DNA from: an uncultured Clostridia bacterium
GTDB taxonomy: Bacteria > Bacillota > Clostridia > TANB77 > CAG-508
Reading direction: 5' to 3'
Length of the DNA: 64,000 nucleotides
Assembly: GCA_947601495.1 (NCBI GenBank)
Contig: CANQGE010000003.1
Location: forward strand, 101,879 to 165,878
In this document: positions 20,324 to 31,300 of the stretch, one piece after another
Position numbering within the stretch: the first letter of the stretch is position 1
Layout: each line of letters opens with the position of its first letter
Position numbers and translations under genes: made by a program
Notes under the pieces: generated by a model
The model's database searches: none
What the model was told of the DNA's origin: nothing
What the model saw: only the letters and a program-made list of their open reading frames with translations

Positions 20324-21535
20324 CTAAAGGGACTCTTGCCAATCTCTTAATTCTCTAGTGCTTAAAGGATGTTTTAGCTTTCGTATTGCTCTGTCTACTG
20401 CTCCTCTTGCTACATCTATAGTAATATGATAACGTCTTCCAATTTCTTCAATTGTTTTAGGACTTCCATCATCTAATCCAAATCTTTGAATCAATACACC
20501 TCTTTCTTTTTCGGGTAATGTTGATAATACTTTTCTTATTGTTTCTTTTAAAATTTCTGCCATTGCTTTTTCTTCGGTTCTATCTGTCATTCTAAATCCC
20601 ACTGGAAGTGTATCATCTTCATCTGTATATACACCATCTTTTATATATCCTGAATCTGTCTCAGTTATTCTATCTACATCTGAAAGAGTTCTAGTAACAG
20701 CTTCTATATCTTTCTTATCACTTTCTATTTGGTCTAAGCTTTCTTTTTTACGTAATTTTCTTAATCTTTCTAATTCGTGGACTTTTTTTAAAGAGATACC
20801 TAAAGTATTCGCTATTTCAGATGGACTAGCCTCTCTACCTAATTCTATTAGTAATCGATTTTCTATCTCTGAAAGCATTGCTAATTGTTCGTTAAGCACA
20901 ATATTTTGTTTAGCCTCTCCATCTCTATATGCTTCTCTAATAATTCTCCTATATATAGCTGTGCAAGCATATGTAGAAAAGCTATACCCTAAAGATGGAT
21001 TGAATTTATCTACAGCATCAATAAGACCTAAATATGCCATTTGACGTTTGTCTTCTAAAGATATTGGAAGTTTTCTAATGTCTTCATAAGAACTTACTAC
21101 CCATTTTGCTAATCTCATATTATGTTCAATTAATTGACTTCTAACTTTTTTGTATTCGGGTGTATTATTTTTTTTATCATCATTTGAAAAATTATTTAAT
21201 TCCCAAAATAATCTCTTCTGTTCTTCATCATCTAATACTTCTGGTGTAAAACTCTGTCCCATTCTAGGCATATGATGATAATTAGGTATTTCCCCACTTA
21301 TAGTACCATCTATTCCTATAATTTCTATACTATGATCATATAGCCAATCATATAAAAAATCTAATTCATCATCATTTTCCCCTATATTTAATATTTGATG
21401 ATGTGCTATAATTTGATCTGCCATAGTTCCTTTTCTAATCTGATCTTTTACTTTTCTAATTAGTTCATCTTTTCTTTCATTTGAGATTTCATATTCTTCT
21501 TCAGAAGGCATATATTCATAAGATTTAGAATTCAT
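20324..21535 (-). CDS. sigma-70 family RNA polymerase sigma factor (divergent)
   Basis: Region 2-like MAYLGLIDAVDKFNPSLGYSFSTYACTAIYRRIIREAYRD; region 3-like REASPSEIANTLGISLKKVHEL; region 4-like LSTLPEKERGVLIQRFGLDDGSPKTIEEIGRRYHITIDVARGAVDRAIRKLKHPL. Confidence 0.88.
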   Translation of the reverse strand: MNSKSYEYMPSEEEYEISNERKDELIRKVKDQIRKGTMADQIIAHHQILNIGENDDELDFLYDWLYDHSIEIIGIDGTISGEIPNYHHMPRMGQSFTPEVLDDEEQKRLFWELNNFSNDDKKNNTPEYKKVRSQLIEHNMRLAKWVVSSYEDIRKLPISLEDKRQMAYLGLIDAVDKFNPSLGYSFSTYACTAIYRRIIREAYRDGEAKQNIVLNEQLAMLSEIENRLLIELGREASPSEIANTLGISLKKVHELERLRKLRKKESLDQIESDKKDIEAVTRTLSDVDRITETDSGYIKDGVYTDEDDTLPVGFRMTDRTEEKAMAEILKETIRKVLSTLPEKERGVLIQRFGLDDGSPKTIEEIGRRYHITIDVARGAVDRAIRKLKHPLSTRELRDWQESL

Positions 21536-21546
21536 ATATATTCTCC

Positions 21547-22101
21547 TTATTTATTAAAGATTTCTGTAATATCAAAAATTTTTCCGTCTGTATTCCAAAA
21601 TTTGTCGCTTACAAGTGATAAAATTTCTTTCGTTTCATTTAAAATATCTAATTCATTATAGTTTGTATTTAAAGTAATTGATAGATTATAGTCTTTATCA
21701 GCATTTTTTTCTAATCTTTCTATAAATTTTTTATTAATTCTATTATAAAATTCATCTGGTATAAATCTCAATATTTCCAAAACTTCTTTACAAGCTCTGC
21801 TATATCTTGCTTCATTACTACCATTAAGTATTTTTTCCATTACTGAAACATAACTTTTTTGACTTGTATCACTATTACTTTCATTATATTTCAAAAATAA
21901 ATTATATTTTTTATTTGCTAAATCAATTTCCTCAATTTTATGTTCAATTACTAAATCTAATAATTCAGTATCATCATTTTCATCTATCATTGACATTAAA
22001 ATTAATACTTTTTTCCAATAACTAACATCATTTTCTATTAGCTCTGCCAAAATTTCCTTTTTTTGTTCTATACTTAGCTTTGATAAATTCTCAAATTCCA
22101 T
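21547..22101 (-). CDS. hypothetical protein (184 aa) directly upstream of the sigma factor gene
   Basis: ORF track, 11-bp gap to sigma gene; ggga-type RBS; no recognised domain. Confidence 0.6.
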   Translation of the reverse strand: MEFENLSKLSIEQKKEILAELIENDVSYWKKVLILMSMIDENDDTELLDLVIEHKIEEIDLANKKYNLFLKYNESNSDTSQKSYVSVMEKILNGSNEARYSRACKEVLEILRFIPDEFYNRINKKFIERLEKNADKDYNLSITLNTNYNELDILNETKEILSLVSDKFWNTDGKIFDITEIFNK

Positions 22102-22150
22102 ATTACTCCCTTTCTTCTTGTGAGATTTATGAGTCCTTTAAGCTTCTTCT

Positions 22151-22225
<75 letters not shown>

Positions 22226-22259
22226 ATTATATTTAAATTATAATAAAATATAGCAAAAA

Positions 22260-22287
22260 AATCAAGCCTTACAAAAGACTTGATTCT
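22260..22287. terminator. terminator hairpin downstream of 22312..23154
   Basis: AATCAAGCCTTACAAAAGACTTGATT stem-loop. Confidence 0.6.
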
Positions 22288-22311
22288 ACTTATTAAAACT
22301 TTTTTATTCTC

Positions 22312-23154
22312 TTAATCACTTACCTTTATAAAGTTTAATTCATTACTCTTTGGATTTATAATGTTCATTAAATATCCAGATGCTATTCCTTCTTCTGCTG
22401 TTAAGTCATTTTTTAGCTGAACATTGCATATATATTCTTCATTATAATTATTTATTATATGAATTGTGAAACTTATTGTTGCATTAAGTTTTTCTATATC
22501 TATTCCAGCATCCTTTAAAATTGAACCATCGAATGCTAAAGAAGCATTATTTGTGTTAATCATACCGTTTTTTAAAATATTTTTATTTACATATCCTAAA
22601 GAAATTGGATTTGAGCAGTCTGTGTAAAAAATGTTTTCATCATAATTTGCAGATTTATTCTTCTCATTAGAATTTACTATGTTAAACACTATTCCGTCAT
22701 CTCTATAATTTTCTAAATCTACATATTTTCCACAGTTTAGTGGATTTTTATAATTAAATATTTTTTCGCCTTCAGTAGATTCTGTTTCTATTTTAATATT
22801 TGATATAAATAATTGACTAATTGTGTTTTCAGCTGTAATTTCTTCGCTTTTTGATTTGTTGTTTAATAAAATTTGAATATCTGTAAATTGGCTAATGTCT
22901 AAATTTGAAAGATTTCCATCACTTTTATCTTCAACATTTGCACTATTATATAAAACAATTTTATCTATTTTAAATACCGGATTTTTAGTTTCTTCCATAA
23001 GTTTTTCTGTTTCTTCTGCATAAATTCTTTTTGTGCTCTCTACTTCAAAAACATACCTATAAGCAAAAAACAAAACTATTAATAAAGCAACATTTACTAC
23101 AAATATAATTTTATTTATTAAATCTATATTTCCTCGTATTGCTTTCTTTTTCAT
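22312..23154 (-). CDS. membrane-anchored hypothetical protein (paralogue of 8658..9383)
   Basis: 280 aa; N-terminal TM; C-terminal ILKDAGIDIEKLNATISFTIHIINNYNEEYICNVQLKNDL... aligns by eye with LLSNLGVKIEEIKFDVSFDVIITTDDDISFKGTLHLDL. Confidence 0.6.
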   Translation of the reverse strand: MKKKAIRGNIDLINKIIFVVNVALLIVLFFAYRYVFEVESTKRIYAEETEKLMEETKNPVFKIDKIVLYNSANVEDKSDGNLSNLDISQFTDIQILLNNKSKSEEITAENTISQLFISNIKIETESTEGEKIFNYKNPLNCGKYVDLENYRDDGIVFNIVNSNEKNKSANYDENIFYTDCSNPISLGYVNKNILKNGMINTNNASLAFDGSILKDAGIDIEKLNATISFTIHIINNYNEEYICNVQLKNDLTAEEGIASGYLMNIINPKSNELNFIKVSD

Positions 23155-23214
23155 TGGTTTTCCTTTCTATAAAATTTGGCTATTTGCTCTTTCCTACATA
23201 TTTATATTTTAATT

Positions 23215-24552
23215 TTATATTCCATCATATAATGAAACCATTGTGTTATAAATTTTTGTAGCCCATTCTGTATCGCTAGCATATTTTACATTTACTCCAG
23301 AAACAGTTGGTCCATTATAATAATTTCCAGTTGCTACTTCATTATTATAAATAACTTTTCCTCTTTCATTTAAGTAATCTTTAGCTAACATTTTTGCTAC
23401 TATTTCTATTCCATATTGATAGCTCTCAAAATTAGCTGATGACTCAGAAGGTGAGCTATCATATGCTTTATATCCAAATAGATTTTTCTTTCTTAAAGAA
23501 ATATCTGATGTACCCCAACCACTTTCATGAATTCCTATTGCTGCTAAAAATACACCATTAACATTATATTTTTGCTCTATATCATAAAATAAACCAGCAT
23601 TGTCTTCAAAAATATGATTTACATCGCTTGAATTTCCAGAAAGAATTTTTGTAAAGTCTGCCCTTGTTAAACCACTTGGAACATTTAAAGGCATGTCCAT
23701 ATTTAAAGATAGTTTTATTCTCTTTTTTCTAGCTATTTCTGAAATTCCTGGAGTTAATCCCTCAGAAGTTAAATATTCGCCTTTTACATATCCTTCCAAA
23801 CCATCTATTGAAACTTTTGCCCACCCATTTTCTTCTGAAATAAGTGTAACATCAAGATTTTCATATATTACACCTATTAAACCTTCGTTTTCATTTTCTG
23901 TACTATAAATGTTTGTATCACTAGTTGTAAACATTTTATCACCTATATGTACTTTTTTATTATAAAGAAATTCTGATGTACCAACTTCAATTACTAAGTT
24001 TACAGGATTTGAAATAATTTCTTCATTAATTATTCTTTCATCTGTTACTTCATTATTTTCATAAGTTTTTATAGCTGTTTGATTTTTATAACCAAATTTT
24101 CCAGGTTGTATAATTTTTTCTTCAGCTTTTGGAAGTTTGTCATTTTCTATACGCTCTGTTTCATAAGGAATTTCAACTTGTTTTGTTTCTATTTCTTTTT
24201 TTGTTAATTCACTAATGTTTGTTGATATTACTTGCATAACATCTATTTTATCTTCATTTTCTTCAAAAGTATTTATAGCCACTTTTTCTTTTTCCGTAGT
24301 AGCAAATATGTAGTTCCCTTGTATACTTGTTGCAAATAAAATTAATAGCAAAATACCAATTATAACTCCTAATGCATTAAATTTTTTATCAACTACATAT
24401 ACTCTGTTAAATTGTATTTGGCTTGTATCAAATCTATTAAAATTTGTTTGTGGCTGTGGCTTTGCCCTACCATATCTAATATCTTGTACTTCTTTAAAAA
24501 GGCTAGAAAGTTTATCATTTTCATAACTGTGTTTACCATTTATTTCTTTCAT
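23215..24552 (-). CDS. SH3-domain and GH73-type glucosaminidase domain protein
   Basis: 445 aa; TM; bacterial SH3 (EENGWAKVSIDGLEGYVKGEYL); FYDIEQKYNVNGVFLAAIGIHESGWGTSDISLRKKNLFGYKAYD...ANFESYQYGIEIVAKML. Confidence 0.85.
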   Translation of the reverse strand: MKEINGKHSYENDKLSSLFKEVQDIRYGRAKPQPQTNFNRFDTSQIQFNRVYVVDKKFNALGVIIGILLLILFATSIQGNYIFATTEKEKVAINTFEENEDKIDVMQVISTNISELTKKEIETKQVEIPYETERIENDKLPKAEEKIIQPGKFGYKNQTAIKTYENNEVTDERIINEEIISNPVNLVIEVGTSEFLYNKKVHIGDKMFTTSDTNIYSTENENEGLIGVIYENLDVTLISEENGWAKVSIDGLEGYVKGEYLTSEGLTPGISEIARKKRIKLSLNMDMPLNVPSGLTRADFTKILSGNSSDVNHIFEDNAGLFYDIEQKYNVNGVFLAAIGIHESGWGTSDISLRKKNLFGYKAYDSSPSESSANFESYQYGIEIVAKMLAKDYLNERGKVIYNNEVATGNYYNGPTVSGVNVKYASDTEWATKIYNTMVSLYDGI

Positions 24553-24754
24553 ATAAATTTCCTCCTTTCTCTACATACAAAATATCTAATTTTACAAATA
24601 TATTTTATTATATTTGCAATATCTTATCAATAGTTTTTTTTGGAAATTTTACTTAAATTTTTTTAAATAAAATTTAATTATATGTACATTTTTCTTGATT
24701 TTACTAGTGTTTAATAATATAATATTTTTAAGAAATTAAAGTGAGGTAAAAATT

Positions 24755-24920
24755 ATGGACGTTTCTTCTATTGTTATAAATGTTACAATTCCAATTGTTA
24801 TGGTAATTGGCTTTTTTATATTCTATGGAAAAAGTAATGGCTGGTTTAAAAAAGGTCGGCTTAGTTTATGAATGGTGGAAAAATAAGCGTAAGAAAAAGA
24901 AGAAAGATGAAGAAGATTAG
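24755..24920 (+). pseudogene. small membrane protein with apparent +1 frame break at A6G tract (38 aa before break)
   Basis: RBS GTGAGG; MDVSSIVINVTIPIVMVIGFFIFYGKSNGWFKKGRLSL*; shifting one base at TTTAAAAAAGG gives ...GWFKKVGLVYEWWKNKRKKKKDEED* ending 24920. Confidence 0.45.
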
Positions 24921-24931
24921 ATAGTAAAATA

Positions 24932-25043
24932 AAATTATTAAATTTTTAAGATGAAAAATCTTTATTATAAATAAGCATTAAAATTTTAAAACCGTTATTA
25001 TGAATTTTTCATAATAACGGTTTTTTTATCATTTTATATTTTA
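24932..25043. repeat. direct repeat copy 1 (includes terminator hairpin)
   Basis: aaattattaaatttttaagatgaaaaatctttattataaataagcattaaaattttaaaaccgttattatgaatttttcataataacggttt...ttatattttaa, near-identical to 33430..33542. Confidence 0.9.
24990..25027. terminator. terminator hairpin CCGTTATTATG...CATAATAACGG
   Basis: Perfect stem with flanking A/T tracts on both sides, just downstream of the sortase gene. Confidence 0.8.
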
Positions 25044-25805
25044 ATCATTTATTCTTTCACAATAAACAACATATCTTTGAGTATTTACTCTATATGGATG
25101 ACATGTAACTAATGTTACTATGTCTTTTCCATCTTGAATTAATAGCTTTTCTATATCTGTTGGACTTATTATTTTTATATCAAATACTTTGTATGTAAGC
25201 TTCTCCTTAAAGTTTTGTATCTGTATTTCATCACCTATTTCTAGCTTTTGTATATTTCGAAACATTTGAGACTTACTCCATCCTCTATGTGCTGCTATTA
25301 CTGGATTTGTATTTTCGCCCCCTATAGGATAAGAGGTTTCTGTTAAATGAACAGCTCCTTTTTTCATATTTTGCTCATTTGCTCCCAATAATATTGGAAG
25401 TTCAACTTTTAATTTTGGTATATTAATAAATCCAATTGTGTTTCCTTCTAAACCATATTCATTTAAATCAATACTTGGTTGCTCATAAGAAAAAGGATCT
25501 TTTAAGTTTGTTTGTTTATTTTTATATAATTCTTCATTACGTCTTTTTAATTCTTCATATAATTCTTGAACTTTAACATTATTAGAATTTTCTTCATTGC
25601 TTTCTTTTTCATTGTTATTACTATTTTCTTCATTAGAATCTGTCTCGCTTTGAGATATTTTATCTATAAAATCTTCTTTTTTAGACTTTACTTCATTATC
25701 ATATAACCAATTTGTAAAATGTGGAAATAGAATAATAATCAATCCTACTACAATAAATAAAATTGAGAATATTTTTAGGAAAAATGTTTTTTTCTTATTT
25801 TTCAA
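25041..25805 (-). CDS. class C sortase
   Basis: TM-anchored; lid-like LKDPF; AAHRG and TLVTCHPYRVNTQRYVVYCER catalytic Cys/Arg motifs. Confidence 0.9.
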   Translation of the reverse strand: MKNKKKTFFLKIFSILFIVVGLIIILFPHFTNWLYDNEVKSKKEDFIDKISQSETDSNEENSNNNEKESNEENSNNVKVQELYEELKRRNEELYKNKQTNLKDPFSYEQPSIDLNEYGLEGNTIGFINIPKLKVELPILLGANEQNMKKGAVHLTETSYPIGGENTNPVIAAHRGWSKSQMFRNIQKLEIGDEIQIQNFKEKLTYKVFDIKIISPTDIEKLLIQDGKDIVTLVTCHPYRVNTQRYVVYCERIND

Positions 25806-26661
25806 TATTTTTTCTCCTTTTAAGTACTACATTTATTATAATTATAAAAATTAATATTAATATAGCACCTATAAATATTATAATTTTAAAGTTTAACGTA
25901 TCTTTAGATATTAGCTTTTCCACAATATTTTCATTTTCTAATTGATTATAATTAATATTTTCTTCTCTTTCCGCATGAATCAAAAGTCTATGTGTATTAA
26001 TTCCATAAGGTGTACATGTTATTAATGTTACTATGTCTTTTCCTTCTATTATCTGTATTTTTTCAAGATCTTTTGGCTCTACTGTTTCTATACTATATAC
26101 ATCATATTGTAATTTTTGATTTAATACTGTGATATAAAAGCTATCTCCTATTTCTAGTTGGTCTAAATCTGTAAATAATTTTGAACTTGGGAGTCCTCTA
26201 TGTCCTATTAAAACTGAGTGGCATGTTTTTCCTCCTATTGGAAAAGCTGTTGATTGAACATGTCCTACCCCTTTTTCTAATACCTCTTGACTTGTTCCAT
26301 GATATATTGGTAATTTAATAGATATTTTTGGTATTTCTATGTATCCAATCATTCCATTCATATCTAATATATTTAAATAATTGTTTGGAAGCGCATAACC
26401 ACTTCCTTCCACAAATGGGTCATGAAGTGGTTCTCCCGCTAAGTTATCGTTATATTTATTTGCTTCTTCTAATTCTTGCCTTATATCTTCTTTACTAATA
26501 TTTTGTGTTACTTCTTCGCTGTATTCTTTTATAACTTCTCCTTGTTCCTTTTTTGCAATGATATTACTTATTATTGGATATGAAATTATTATTAAACCAG
26601 TTATTACAGATAAAATAGCTATCACTGAAATTATTTTTTTAAATTTCACATATTTCTCCAA
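25795..26661 (-). CDS. class C sortase
   Basis: Lid-like LHDPF; HRGLPSSKLF; TLITCTPYGINTHRLLIHAER; C-terminal TM; overlaps the next sortase by 11 bp. Confidence 0.9.
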   Translation of the reverse strand: MEKYVKFKKIISVIAILSVITGLIIISYPIISNIIAKKEQGEVIKEYSEEVTQNISKEDIRQELEEANKYNDNLAGEPLHDPFVEGSGYALPNNYLNILDMNGMIGYIEIPKISIKLPIYHGTSQEVLEKGVGHVQSTAFPIGGKTCHSVLIGHRGLPSSKLFTDLDQLEIGDSFYITVLNQKLQYDVYSIETVEPKDLEKIQIIEGKDIVTLITCTPYGINTHRLLIHAEREENINYNQLENENIVEKLISKDTLNFKIIIFIGAILILIFIIIINVVLKRRKNIEK

Positions 26662-26669
26662 TTCATATA

Positions 26670-28229
26670 TTATTTTTCTTCTTTTGTTTTTGATTTCCTA
26701 TTTACTATTATTATTAGCACTAAACCTGTTAATATAAATACGCTTCCTATTACTGTTAATACTGTTGTTCCCATTCCACCTGTAATTGGTAGTTGGAATG
26801 TTTTTACGTTTTCTACTATATATCCTACATTTTCATTGTTTACTACTAATTCTTTACTTGTTGTTATTCTATTATATTCATTTGGTGCTTTTGTTTCTAA
26901 TAAATAATATGTTCCATTATCTAATCCCCTTAGCTCTAGTTTTCCTTTATTTCCTTCTTCTTGTCCTACCTCTATTGTTTTATTTGCTCCTTCTTCATTT
27001 GATTTATAGTAAACTCCATCACTATATTTTTTGAATGTCATTGGATTAGTTCCATCTGGGTTTTCTGATAATATAAACTCTGCTCCTGTTAATAATATAT
27101 TATGGTCATCTCTATCTACTTTTGTTATTGTTAATTCATATGTATATACTCTTTCTTCATCTTCTTGTGTTTTCCAACTTGTTTCATCATATGGATTATT
27201 ACTATAGTCTAAGTAAACATGGTTTGGATTTCCTTCTCCTGCCATTTGTGTTGTTTCATCTTCATTTAATTTTACATTATAATCTACATGTATTTTTTCA
27301 TATTCTTTTATTTCTTCATAATCAAATTTTATTGTAAATGTTGATTCTCCAAATTCATTTGGTCTTTGTGTTAATAGTTCATATTCTATACCTTGTCTTA
27401 ATAACGATTCTTTTGTTCCATTTACTCCATATACTTTTATTGAATCTTCTATTAATGTTAATGATTCAGAAAATTTATCGCTAACATAATATTCTTTTGC
27501 TAAACTATTTTCTAAATATTGTGGTACATCTGTGCGTATATCAAAATTTATTATATCTGTTGTGCTTACTTTATTGTCTCCTTCTTGTTCTTCATTTACT
27601 GTTTTATCTATTCCTATATTACTTGCTTTTATTTCTACTTCTGGTTTTGACATTTCCCATTGTTCTGTTTCGTTATTAAATACTGGTGTTATATTTACTA
27701 CTGTTGGTCTATATACCATGTATCCATTTTCTATTATTATTAAATATGTTCCCATTTCCAAATCTGTAAATTCTACTTCTGAATTTGTTTCTACTGGAAA
27801 TGCTAACACTCCTGGAGATTCTTTTACTGCTGTTGGCTCCACTTCTATTTCTTCACCTTTTATTACACTTGCTAAAAAATCGTAAAAGTCTGCTGCTTTT
27901 GTTGTATTTGTTTCTACTTCTTTAGCAAATACTTCTGGATCTGCATATGACGAGTAATCTTTTTCTTTTCCTTCAGTTGTTTCTAAATATGTTTTTATTC
28001 TATCATCCCATTCATATGGTGGATATATTGGTTGATCTACTTCGTAATCATAATTGGTTTTTGTTAATTTATATAGAGAAACTTTTACTTCTGATTCGAT
28101 ATTTGAAACTTTTAAGCTTCCTCTGTCTGTTATTAATATTGCAAAGCTTCTTAATGATATTAAGTTTAACATGATTATTGCCATTAAAAGAACTGATATT
28201 GATTTTAATATTTTTTTTCTTGTTTTCAT
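26670..28229 (-). CDS. SpaA-type pilin shaft subunit with LPITG sorting signal
   Basis: 519 aa; signal peptide; Cna_B-like domain with E-box-like YYLLETKAPNEY; C-terminal FQLPITGGMGTTVLTVIGSVFILTGLVLIIIVNRKSK. Confidence 0.9.
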   Translation of the reverse strand: MKTRKKILKSISVLLMAIIMLNLISLRSFAILITDRGSLKVSNIESEVKVSLYKLTKTNYDYEVDQPIYPPYEWDDRIKTYLETTEGKEKDYSSYADPEVFAKEVETNTTKAADFYDFLASVIKGEEIEVEPTAVKESPGVLAFPVETNSEVEFTDLEMGTYLIIIENGYMVYRPTVVNITPVFNNETEQWEMSKPEVEIKASNIGIDKTVNEEQEGDNKVSTTDIINFDIRTDVPQYLENSLAKEYYVSDKFSESLTLIEDSIKVYGVNGTKESLLRQGIEYELLTQRPNEFGESTFTIKFDYEEIKEYEKIHVDYNVKLNEDETTQMAGEGNPNHVYLDYSNNPYDETSWKTQEDEERVYTYELTITKVDRDDHNILLTGAEFILSENPDGTNPMTFKKYSDGVYYKSNEEGANKTIEVGQEEGNKGKLELRGLDNGTYYLLETKAPNEYNRITTSKELVVNNENVGYIVENVKTFQLPITGGMGTTVLTVIGSVFILTGLVLIIIVNRKSKTKEEK

Positions 28230-28257
28230 TTCATTCTTCCTTTCCTTTTTAAACTTT

Positions 28258-28390
28258 TAAAAATATATCAAGTTATTCCTTCTTTTCTTAGAGTTTTCAA
28301 AATTTATTAACTCTCTTTTCTTTTATTCTTGGAGTTTTCAAAATACATCAAGTCACTCTTTCTTTTTTTCTTAGTGTTTCCAAAATACAT
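28258..28390 (-). repeat. ~40-bp tandem repeat (3+ copies) spanning the 3' end and stop codon of the tip pilin gene
   Basis: Units MYFGNTKKKRKSDL / MYFENSKNKRKES*(shift) / INFENSKKRRNNL / IYF on the minus strand. Confidence 0.75.
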
Positions 28391-31300
28391 CATGCTTAAG
28401 CCTGTTGTTATCATTCCCATTCCTATTTGTGTAAATATTTTCGTTCCTGTACTTCCTGATAATGGTATTTCATATATAGCCATATTCGGAAGTAACAATT
28501 CTCCATTTTCTTGTTTTATAAATGCTGGTGGCATTTTCTTTCCCGCTATCGCTGTTATCTCTGCTTCTTCTTCGTATGAATTATATACTATTTTCCATTG
28601 TCCATCTGGTTTTATTCTATCTTTTGCTGCTTCTACTTCAACTAGTCTATATTCTTCTTTTGGTAATAAATCTTTTAATTTTACTTTTCCGTTTTCACCA
28701 CTTATTATTTCATCATAAAGTTCCCAACATGTTCCCAAATTATTTATATCTATTATTTTGCTATGTTCTTCTTTATGAGCTTCATCTTTACAAATTAATC
28801 GATATAATCTAAATTTTGTTGCTTCTATTGGTTCATCTAATTTTTCATTTTTTACTTTTGTAAATTCTAATTCTATTGTTCTTTTTAAGTTATCATATCT
28901 TGTGGTTTGATCTTTATATAGAATTCCTTTTTCATTTGTACTTGTTGTTATGTAATCATCTAAGTTTGCCTCTGTTTCTATTACTTCATAACTTGTTCCT
29001 TCTGGCAAATTATTTATTGTTATTTTTTGTCCATGCTTTAATTTTATTCGTCCTATACTCGTTCCATCTTCATTTTTACTTAATTCTATTTTGCCATTTG
29101 GTGCTTTTTCTACCCCTTCTATAAAACTTCCACCTTCATATGCATATTCATCATATAAAATTACATCTTCTTTTGGTGTTAATTTTACTTCAAATTCCCA
29201 TTCTTTTTCTTTGTCTCCGCGTCTTCCTGATACATTCTTTTCAATTGTTAAATTTTTAAAGTATTGTGTAAAATTATTTCTATAATTTGCTTCATCTGTT
29301 AATCCTGCTTCTGTTTTTCCAGATATTGTTCTTTCTGTTATTGTTACTTCATCACCTTCTCTTCCTGTTATGCTTTCAAATGCAAAGTTTCTATCTAATT
29401 GGTCTTGTGTTAAATTCTCTGTTACTCTCCATTTTGTTTCTGGAAGTAATCCTGATAACAATAATCCCTCTCCATCTTTTAACGTAAATGTTGTTTTTAT
29501 TTCTCCATTTTCTTGAGTAAAGTTTAATTTCTTTGTTTTCATTGTAGATGTTATTTTATACAGCGACTCTAATTGATTTTCATCTTTAAATATTTTTATT
29601 ACTTTTTCTCCAGTTTTATTTTTATTATCATATACTGTTATTGTTCCATCTTCATTTACTAGTCTTTCAGCTTCACTATTTCCTACCCAATATGAACTAC
29701 TCTTTCCATCTGAAAATAATATATAGCCTTTGTTATCTGTAATTACATATGTTTTGTCTTTTTGTGGTATCCAAGATTCACCATTCCATGAATATACTCC
29801 ATAAACTATTGCATTTTCTGTTCCTATATTTTTATCTAAGTATAATTCAAATTCAAATTCTTCATTTGTTGGTTCATAAAAATGAGTTTTATCTACATTT
29901 GCATTTACTACTTTATTTATAAATAACCATGTTGCTGATACTGTAAGTCTTCCATTATTTCCTAAATAATCTACAATACTATCTTCGCTTAATGGTCCAC
30001 CATATCTTGGTGCAGAAACCATTGTTGATGTTTCTGTCCTATTATTTGTTTTATTTACTGCTAGTCTTTCTATTCTGCTTGTTCTTCTTCCACCTACTTT
30101 TGTTGCTACTACTGTATTGTCATTTGCTGTTTCTACTTCTTTTTCTGCTTGCTTATCGTATAATGCTAAATAACATTCATCATTTTTTCCATAAAAATCT
30201 GATCCTTTATACGCAACTGCATATTTTACTAATCTTCCTTTTTCCCCATCTGCTCCATCATATGGTGCATAATAATCTATTCCAAAATAATATGTTTTAT
30301 CTTTTTCTATTTCACTTAAATTCTTTACTTCACCTGAAAGCTCTACTGTTCCTCCGGTTTCTACTAATTCACCTTCTCCGTTTATATCTCCACCTGTACT
30401 GTTTTCATATATAACTAAATTTTTTTGAAATATATAAAAACGATTTTTTTCTGATGGCATAAATGTTACTGCTGCATTTCCAAAAGTATTATTTACCTTT
30501 TTATCATAATTTTCTTGACTATAATAATTTGATAAAAATTCTATACAGTCTTTTCCATTTATTGTTTTTTTATGTTCATTAAAATATTCTTGTGATAATC
30601 TACTTAAGTCTATCATTCCTTTGTCATTTATTATATCTTCTGAAATACCTACCTCATAAATTATTCTTAATGGTAATGACTCATCTGTTCCTGTATTTTC
30701 TGTATATTCTATTATTCTTCCTGTTCTATCATATTTTATACTATCTAACACTATTGGTATTGCATTTTTTGGAATTGTTATATGCAAAGCTTCATCAAAA
30801 GCTGTATCTATTTCTCTTCCTTCTCCTGTATCGTAATTATTACTTATTTCTCTCCATATTTTTATTTCACTAAGATTAAATGTAATGTTTTTCCCATACG
30901 CAGTATTTTCTATTGTTAAATCCTGATTGTTTTCTCCTACTGCTTTATAATATTGTTTTTCTACAGCTTGTCCTTCTACTATTTCTTTTTGGATATTTCC
31001 GTCTTTTATAATATTATATGCTTTTCCAAATAATAACAGTTTATTTACATCTTTTATTTCCATATATTTTCCTATTGGATCTACATATGAAAGTACTCCC
31101 GAAATTCCTGCTTCGTTTTCCATATCTCCAACTGGAATAAAAGGTGGTTCTAGTATACTGTCTATTACTTGACTAAAAATAGAATTAATTGAATTTAATG
31201 CTTCTAAAGAAGTTGATACATAGTATGCCTTTGTAACATAATTTACGTCAATATCTTCATCAGATAAATCATATGGATTATTTTTTTTATCTCCTTTAAC

